Source of the DNA: a virus
Strand: one strand, 5' to 3'
DNA length: 38,389 bases
Virus record (IMG/VR): IMGVR_UViG_3300043540_000364
Coordinates: 1 to 38,389 of that record
Part shown: positions 25,801 through 34,800 of the stretch, piece after piece
How the letters are laid out: every line of letters begins with the position of its first letter
Numbering within the stretch: the first letter of the stretch is position 1
Notes under the pieces: model-generated
The model's input: the letters and a program-made list of their open reading frames with translations, nothing else
Databases searched by the model: none
What the model was told of the DNA's origin: nothing
Position numbers and translations under genes: made by a program

Positions 25801-28800
25801 GGGCCCCGACTCCCTGCTTCAGGAGTTGCAGAACAACTACCCGCATCTTTTTGGGACCATCGAGTCGGACGATCAATTTCTGGCCATGATCATCAGCGGG
25901 GAAATGTATAAGAACACCGACATTGACGATTGGTTAAAACTTGAAGAGGAATACTACAATGACATTCGTGAGCAAGCCGGAGAAGAAGGCGTCGACGAAG
26001 CTGGGCTCGCCGAGATTGAGAGAGATGTTGAGGGAGAGGTTAATGCTGAAGAAAATGATCTCGCAGGCGAAACAGGCCCGGCAGAAGAAGCCTCTCAAGG
26101 CGCTGGGAATATCCCCGGGCTCACCCCGCCCAAGCCAAAAGCCCCGTCCGTAATCGACCAGAAGGTAGCCGAAACCCTCAAGGTCACTCCTGACCTGGAT
26201 GAGGGGAAAATCCGTCGCGTCTTCCGGGCCCTGCCCGATGCTTCCCCGACTGAGGCGGCGATGCTGGCCCAGGACGACGAGCTTTTCAATCAGGTGGCCA
26301 AGGGCAACTTTTCAGCCACGGAGAGGGAACAGCTTTACAAGAACCATAAGGAAGCGCAGGGGAATCTTCCGGGGATTGGTGGGGGAGGGTTGTTCGATCA
26401 GCCTGAGGCAGAAGTTAAGCCAAAGCCCGCGCCCAAGGTTCCTGGGGTCACGCCGTCAAGCCCTAAGACGCCAGAGCAAAAAGCTACGGCCCTCATCATG
26501 ACCATAAAGGACCCGGAAAGAAGGAAATGGGCCCAGGCTTATTTCGATTGGGTTAAGGGTGGTAGAGAGGGCACTTCTCCGCCACTTCCTAATTTTCTCA
26601 GCAGACAATGGGCAGAAGGTTTGCGGGGCAATATTGATGGACTTTTCCCGCCAGCCCAGGCGAAGCCAGTTTCGGAGGCCCCAAAGTTTGAGATCGGCGA
26701 CATGGTGCGGCCCAAGCCTGGGTCTGATATGCCAGGCTTCAAAAATAAGGACTCTGCCAAGGTCACGCATATCCAGGTGGATGCTGACGGGAAGCAGAAG
26801 TTGAGGATTGACGGTGGTGGACCCCATTGGAACGCCAGCGAGTTTGAAAAAGTCGAGGAAACGAAGGAACTTGACAAGGGGGAGGCCCCGAAGGAATTCA
26901 CCCAGGAGGACTACCGGAAGAAGGCCCTGGAAATCTTTGAGGGCATGAACGAAAGCCAGCGGACTGGCGTGCAGCATGGCCTTTTCCCTCATGACCTCAT
27001 GGAGGCTGCCAAGAAAGAAGGCTACACCGAAGGACAGAAGCTGTCCGTGGCCCTCATGTGGGCGGCCGAGAAAAAGGCCGCAGAGTCAGTTGTTGCAAAA
27101 TCTGCAACAACTGAAGAGGAAACGGTTACCGAGCAGGAGGCGACGGCCTCCAAGAAGTTAGCCGAACAGGTGTTGAAATGGCTCAAAGCTCCAACCGTCA
27201 TGGCCTCCCCCATTGTCGGATTAAGGCCCTTCACCAGCGCCCAACTCTTCAAATGGGCCGACGAGGCCTTTGGGGGAACCCAGGCCGAAGGGAAATACAC
27301 CCCCAAGGACGCTTACGACGCCATGGAATTGGGGGTGAACAAGTTCATCCAGGCCAATCCCACGCTCTTCGATCCCCACGCCAACGATCCGGCCAAGGTG
27401 GTGCAGCGTCTGGAAAAGCTCACCAGCATCCTTCCCACGCAAACCCGGCGCACCGGGGAATCTGAGGAGTTTCAGCAATTCTCGACGCCCCCGGCCCTGG
27501 CCTACCTGGTGAGTTGGGTAGGCAACGTGGGGCCGCATGAGGTGGTCCTGGAACCGAGCGCCGGGACCGGCAGCCTGGCCGTCTTCGCCAGCAACGCCGG
27601 AGCCCCGGAGATCATCGTCAATGAACTCAGCCCCAGGCGGGCCGAACTGGTCAAACAGTTGGGGTTTGATCGGGTCTTCACCGAGAACGCCGAGCAGCTT
27701 AACAACATCCTGCCCAAGGATGTGAAGCCCACTCTGGTGGTGATGAACCCGCCCTTTTCGGCCACCGCGGGCCGGCTTCAGGGGAAGCGGGTCATTCAGA
27801 CCGCAGCCGTCCACATCGAGCAGGCCCTGAAACGGTTGGAGGAGGGAGGCCGTCTGGTGGCCATCGTGGGCCGGGGCATGGCCTTCGGCAAGCCCGCTTT
27901 TACAGAGTGGTGGGGGGAAATCCGAAAAGAATATAAAATCCTTGCCAATGTCAGTGTAAGCGGCAAGAATTATACCAAATACGGGACAGCGTTTGATAAC
28001 CAGATCGTTGTCATAGACAAGTCAGGCCCGACTACTTCTCCTCCTGTCGTCGGCACGGTGGAGAAGCTCACGGACCTGGTTCCTCTCTTGGAGGGCGCAA
28101 AGAATGAGCGAATTCCTGCCACAGAACAACAGCCCGGTCAACCAGGCCGCGAAGAAGGCACTCCTCCAACTCAAGCTGAAGCCGGAACCGGACGACCTGT
28201 ATCTCCTCCAACTCATGGATTGGAGCCTGGAAAAGAAGAAGGTGGCGCTCCGGGCGCCGTGGGCGGTGGGGGAGGAGCAGAAGTCAATGTTCCTGAACAT
28301 CCGGGACAGCAAGAGGCTGGATCAGGTAATGCGGGTGTTCGAGGAACTCCCGTCCGACCCGGAGGAACCGTCGGAACTGGTTTACCTGGCGCAGGAGAAG
28401 GGGCCCCTGTCGGCGGTGAAACTGGCGCAGGAGGCGTGGGAACAACTGGCCGATTGGATGGACGTGAACGGTCGTTGGGAGAACAGCAAGATTCCGGGAG
28501 ACACGGACCTGTAACCGTCGAGGCCAAAGGAGAGGAAGAGGAGGAAAACAAAGGAAAATTCACCGATTCGGTTTTCGAGGATTACAAGCCGAAGAGGGTA
28601 AAGATTGCCGGGGCCAAGCCCCATCCCGCCCAACTTAAAGAGTCGGCAGCCATGGCGTCAGTCTCGCCTCCGGCTCCCACTTACACCCCGAACATTCCCC
28701 AAAAGACCATTAAGGAAGGCAAGCTCAGCGAGGCCCAGCTTGAGACGATTGTCTATGCTGGCCAGGCGCACTCCCAAATGCTGCCATCCGGCGAGCGCCG

Positions 28801-31800
28801 TGGGTTTGCCATCGGTGACGGCACCGGCTTAGGTAAGGGCCGCGAAATCTCGGGGATTTTCCAAGATAACTGGAACCAGGGCCGCAAGAAAGGCGTCTGG
28901 ATCAGTCAGAACCCGAGCCTTTTGAAAGATGCCAAACGGGATATGAAGGGGATCGACTGGAACCCTGAACTCGTCAAGAATCTCCCCAAGGCGAGTGAAC
29001 AGATCAAGGATAAAGAAGGGATCATGTTTCTCGGCTATGACACCCTTCGTTCTGGTCAATCCATCCGGGCCCGGGAAGGGGGCAGGCAGAGCCGTATCGA
29101 CCAATTGGTCAAATGGCTGGGAGAGGATTTCGACGGGGTAATCGCCTTTGACGAAGCCCACAACATGAACAACGCCAAAGATGAATCCGGCCAGGGAGGA
29201 TTCGGGCAGCAAAGGCGCCAAGCCTCTCAAAAAGCCCTGGCAGGCGTGGAACTCCAAAGGCGTCTGCCGAATGCCCGGGTGGTCTATGTGTCGGCGACCA
29301 TGGCCGAAGAACCCGACCACCTGGCCTTTGCGGACAGGTTGGGGTTGTGGGGGCCTGGGACCGCTTTTGCCAACCGGAACCGCTTCTTAAGCGAGATTTC
29401 TTCCGGCGGTGTGGCGTCGATGGAGGTAGTAGCCCGGGATTTGAAAGCCCTGGGGAAATACGTGGCCCGCAACCTCTCCTATGATGATGTGAAATATGAG
29501 CGGTTGACCCATGAATTAACCCCGGAACAGACCAAAATCTATAACGAACTGGCCCAGGCTTGGCAGATTATTTTCGCCAATATCAACAAGGCCCTGGATG
29601 ATACCGGGGCCGGTAGTTCGCCAACACAAAAACGGCAAGCCCTGGCCATGTTTTGGGGGTATAACCAAAGGTTTTTCAACCAGATCGTGACCTCCATGCA
29701 GATGCCCACAGTCTTGAAGTCCATGGAGAACGACCTGGCCAAGGGTTATTCCCCCATCGTGCAGTTGGTCAACACCTATGGCGAGGCGACAGATCGGGAG
29801 ATCGACAGGAAGGAAGAAGGCGCCGAATACGATGAACTGGACCTCTCCCCCCGGCAGTCGCTTATCCAGTATCTTGAACGGTCTTTCCCCACGCAGCAAT
29901 ATGAGGAATACACCGACGAGAACGGCGATACGAAAATGCGGCCGGTGGTCGATTCCAACGGTAACCCGGTGGAAAATGCTGAGGCTGTGGCTGCCAAGAA
30001 CCGGCTTATTGCCAGACTCGGGATGCTCAGGTTTCCTGATAATCCCCTGGACCAGATTATCAATAAGTTCGGCCCCAAGGTGGTGGCCGAGGTGACCGGG
30101 CGCAAGCAGCGAATTTACAATAATAAATTGGAGAAGCGGGGGAACGCTGCGGTTGCCAAGGACATTGAGGCTTATAAGAACGACGAAAAAACAATCCTGG
30201 TGTTCTCCGGGAAGGGTGACACCGGGGCCAGTTACCATGCCGACCTGGGCATAAAGAACCAGAGGTTGCGGCGCCATTACTGTGTGCAACCCGGTTGGCA
30301 GGCCAAGAAAGCCATGCAGGGCTTCGGGCGGTCCCACCGGACCAACCAGAAGCAGGCGCCAGAGTTCATCCTGACGGAAACCAATATCAAGGGGCAGAAA
30401 CGTTTTATCTCTGCCATCGCCCGGCGCCTGGACCAGCTTGGAGCCCTCACCAAGGGGCAGCGCCAGACCACGAGCACTGGCCTCCTCAAGGCCGAAGATA
30501 ATCTGTTGACCCCTTATGCGAAGAGGGCCATTGATCGGTTTATCGACGATCTGCGGGGCGGTCGCGTGGCCGGCCTGACTTCTCAGGAATATGAAGACCA
30601 GACGGGATGGAAATTGACCTATCAGAGTGGCGGTTCCGTCACAGTCAATTACCCGGATGCGAAGCAATTCTTCAACCGGCTCCTGGCCATGGAAATCGAG
30701 AAGCAGAACAACGCGTTCGACCATTTTGACAAGCTCCATAAAGAAATTCTCAGGCAAGAAGCCGAGCAAGGCACTCTCGATGTTGGCATAGAAACCATTC
30801 AGCCAGGGGCCTCCCCGGGGTGGTCTAATCCTGGGGGCCGCATTAAGAAGGTTAGCGAACAGTCCATTTACACCGAGCCTGACAGCAAGGCCGAAACCAA
30901 AGTGGTGGCCTTTGACCTCATCAATCCCACGCGGCCCCGGCAGTGGAATCAGGTGAATTTCCGGGGAACCTGGTTTTATACCAATAACCGGAGTGGTGCG
31001 CTTTGGGCGGTTGATTCATCGCCGAGAAATGTCAATGCCGAGATGAAATATCTGGCCGTCGGCCCGGGCGAGTTCTCCCGCCGATGGATCACCCAAAATG
31101 ATCTTGTCGATCAGCAGAAATGGACGAGAGTGCGGGACGCTATGGCCAAACCCCAATGGGATCAGGCCGTGGCCGCACTCCCGAAGGAAACCACTCACCG
31201 GATTCATCTGATCACCGGGACCCTTCTGCCTATTTGGGATCGTCTTAACGGGCCTACTATGGTTTTCCGTCTTCAAGATGATACCGGAAAGCGGTATTTA
31301 GGCCGGATGATCTTTGACGAAGACCTGGATGACACGCTGCGGTCTTTGGGGGCTACCAACCAAGCGCAATCTTCCCAGCAGGTCAAGAGCGCCGGGGATG
31401 TTTATGAAAGGGTTCTGGACAACAATTGGGTGGTGACCCTGGCCAACGGCTGGCAATTCAAGAGAGGCCTGGTTTCCGGGGAGCAGCGCATTGAACTTGT
31501 CGGCGTGGACCCCGATTACCTCACAGAGTTGGAAAACCTGGGGGTGATCCGGGAGACGCACGGCTACCAGACCAGGCTCTTCATTCCGATCATGAAAGGG
31601 ACTGATACCCGCTCCATCGACATTATCCATGAAATCATCAAGACCAAGCCGGTCATTGAGGCTGCCCCCCGGTATGCCGCTACTAACCGGCAGAGCATCA
31701 AACAGGGGATTCTTGGCACCGGGCCAATCGTCACCACCGAGGGCATCAAGTCCCGCCTGGGAGATAGCGTCAAGGTCGAAGAATTCGACGATGGCAGCGG

Positions 31801-34800
31801 CTGGGGCCTGACTCTTCCCAATGGGAAATACATAGCGATCCTCAAGAACCAGAAAATCCCGAAGCCGAACTTCGAGGACTTGAAGAAAACTTACAAGGAT
31901 ATTACCGAGGAGGGTTGGGAAAGAGGGACCGTAGGCGGGGAGTGGCGCCCCATGACCGTTGGCGGGGTGGTGGCCCTGGCCAAGGGCGTCGGCATGAAGC
32001 TGGTGGATCATGAGCTTTTCCATGCCGCCGCCGACCTGGTGCTGACCCAAAAGGAAATGGACCAGATCCTCAGGAAATACGGGGATTGGGAAGCGGCCGC
32101 GGAAGCCTATCAGGAATGGTCGCCCACGGAAACCGCCGTAGAACCTGATGCTAAGACCATTTTCCAGAAGATTCAGAGGTTCTTCCATCGGATCATGCAG
32201 ATCCTCAAGGCCGATCCTACCGAGGCGATCTTTAAGAGCATCAGGAGCGGCCAGATTTGGATGAGGACGGAAGTTGGCCCGGGAACCGTGGCGGATGCTT
32301 ACAGCTTCAAGGAAGTCACTTGGAGAAAAGAAAAAGACGGTTTTGGTAAACCGGATCAGCCCATTGACTATTACCTCAAAAAACTTGAGAAGTTAGGCTG
32401 TTCGGATCACCTGCTCTCCCTGGCCAAAGAACTGACCCAATCGAAGAAGCGTCAGAATTACGATATTTCTTCCGAAGACGGGATTCAACACCAAGTTCTC
32501 CGGTGGGATGGCCACAGCCTCTATTATCTCGACCAATGGGAAAAGGGCAGTTTCAACCGCCTCCAAATCGACCCGACGAACGGGTATGTAGATTGGGGAA
32601 ACGGGCAAGGTCCGAGTGCGCCCTCCACCAGGTATTCCTTCCGCACCGCCTCCCCGGCCGAGCAACGCCTGTCCATGTATGAAGAGAGGATGATGGCCCA
32701 GGAGCAGGAGAAAAAACCTCTCCTGCACAGGTTCAGAAATGCTCTGAGCACCGAGAACCGGGAAGCGGCCACGCAGACCTTTCGGTTCCTCTATGATGAA
32801 GTGGTGGACCGCATGGCGCCTTTCGAGAGGGCGGAAACCCGGGCGCTCAAGGCCGGGGGGATCATCCCCAAGGGTGAATCCGCCAATTACACCGTCGGCT
32901 TCTGGCGGGGCCAAGAGGGTTGGGTGGCCCAGGCTGTGATGAAGGCCGGGGTTTACCACGAAATCACCGAGCAGGGAAGATTCGTCGGCGACGCCAAGAA
33001 GGTGGGGGAGAGCCTCACGGCCAGGCTGGAACCTCTCCGGGAGTTGGCCAAGAAGCGGGGAGAGACACCGGATAAGGTCATAAATGACCTCTTCAATCGC
33101 TTCATGGTGGCCCAGCGTGATCTTGAGCTCGCGGGGGAAACCGGTGTCCGGGAATCCGGGGAGATCAAAGGGACCAGGCCCGATGAAAGCCGCCAGGCGT
33201 TGGCAGACCTCAAAGAGCTTTATGGGGAGGATTACGCCACCCTGGAAAAAGTCGCCGGCCGGCTGGAAGAGGACGGTAATTTCACCAAGGGCTCGGTCAG
33301 GGAATGGACCGACCAGGCAATCCTCCAACGGCTGCTCCAAGCCGGATTTCTGGACAGGCCCCGCTATGAGGAGATCAAGCACAAGAACCAGTATTATGTG
33401 CCCTTCAAGCGCCTCATGGATGAACTCGACGATTATGTGGACGCCTATTCCCAGGCCCTCGGTGTCAAAGGCCGGGTGGTCCAGAAGATCAAGGGTTCTG
33501 AGAAAGCCATCCTGAATCCCCTTGAGATGTTGATGCAGTTGGCAGCCAAGGCGAATTACGCCTACGCCAGAAACCGGATGTTGGACGGTGCGGCAAAGCT
33601 GGCCGAATGGGGCGATCCCGAGATTAAGGAGGTCCCGGCCAAGTTCATCCCCGTTGATGAAACCTTGAAACAGGAGGTTGATGTTGGTCTGCGGGGCCGG
33701 CTTATGGCCCTGGCCGACAGGCTGGGGATTCCCGTCAAGGTGGTCAAGTCTCTCCGGGGGCGCCGCCTTGGGGAGTTCAAATCCTGGCTGAGACAGGAAG
33801 TGCGGGACGGGAATATCACCATGGAAGAGGCCAAGGAGATCACCACGCGCTTTGCCACCACGGAAAGGGTCCTCTCCCATGAGCTTGGTCATGCCCTGGA
33901 TAAAAATTATGACCTGGTAAATCTCCTGATCACGCAGGGCACCCCGGCGATGAAAAGGGAGTTGCGGGCCATCGCTGATCAGAGGGCCGATCTCAATAGC
34001 TCCAAATCCTATAAACGGTATGTCAGGAAGAGAGAGGAACAGGTTGCCGAGTTCGTCTCCCGTTATATCGCTGACCGTGCGGTGGCCAAGGCTTTGGCCC
34101 CGGAAGCAGTGAAGACGTTCGAGAGGTTCTTACAGCAAAAGGGCCTGACGGACCTCAAGGATTTCAAGTGGTCCCACCAGATGGGGTCGATGGAGTTCCA
34201 GAACCGGGTATGGGCCCGGTCTCCTCTGCCTCCTGAACCTGGAACGGTGCCCTATTACCGGAATGGCTTTCAACGGTGGCTGAAACTCCCGCCGGATATG
34301 TTCAAGGCCACGCAGAACATGATGCCCGAAGACATGGGAATCTTTCTGCGAATCGCCAAGGCCCCGGCAGACCTTCTCCGGGCCGGTGCGGTGACCACCC
34401 CGGAATTCGGGATCGTCACCAACCCGGTTCGTGACATTATCCAGGCTTGGGTTTTTAGCAGGTTCGGGTTCAATCCCCTCAAGTGGTTCCGGGATTTGGG
34501 GTTGCTCCTCTCCAAAGACAAGAACACCGTGGAGATGCGCAACAAGGCCGAGGCCATGGGGGGATTCATGGCGACCCTGGCGCAGAGCTTCATCGAGCCC
34601 GAGAAGATCACCGCGGACGACATTACCGGCAAGCGCAAGGGCATAATCTACCAGGCCCATCCGGTCCAGGCGCTGCGCCATATCTCCGCGTACCTGGAAA
34701 ACATGACCAGGTTCTCCATTTACAAACAGGCCATCGAGAAGGGCCTGACTCCGGCTGAGGCCATTCACGAAATGCGGCGCACCACCCTGGACTTCCGGCG

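Noticed and set aside
28104-28514. Pair of compensating sequencing indels as the explanation for the frame switch
   Set aside because: The alternative frame has its own well-placed ribosome site, ATG and stop, which a double indel would not create; it remains the main alternative to test.
32393-33892. 499-codon minus-strand ORF opposite the giant gene
   Set aside because: No ribosome site, low-complexity mirror composition, and the + strand frame encodes recognisable domains.
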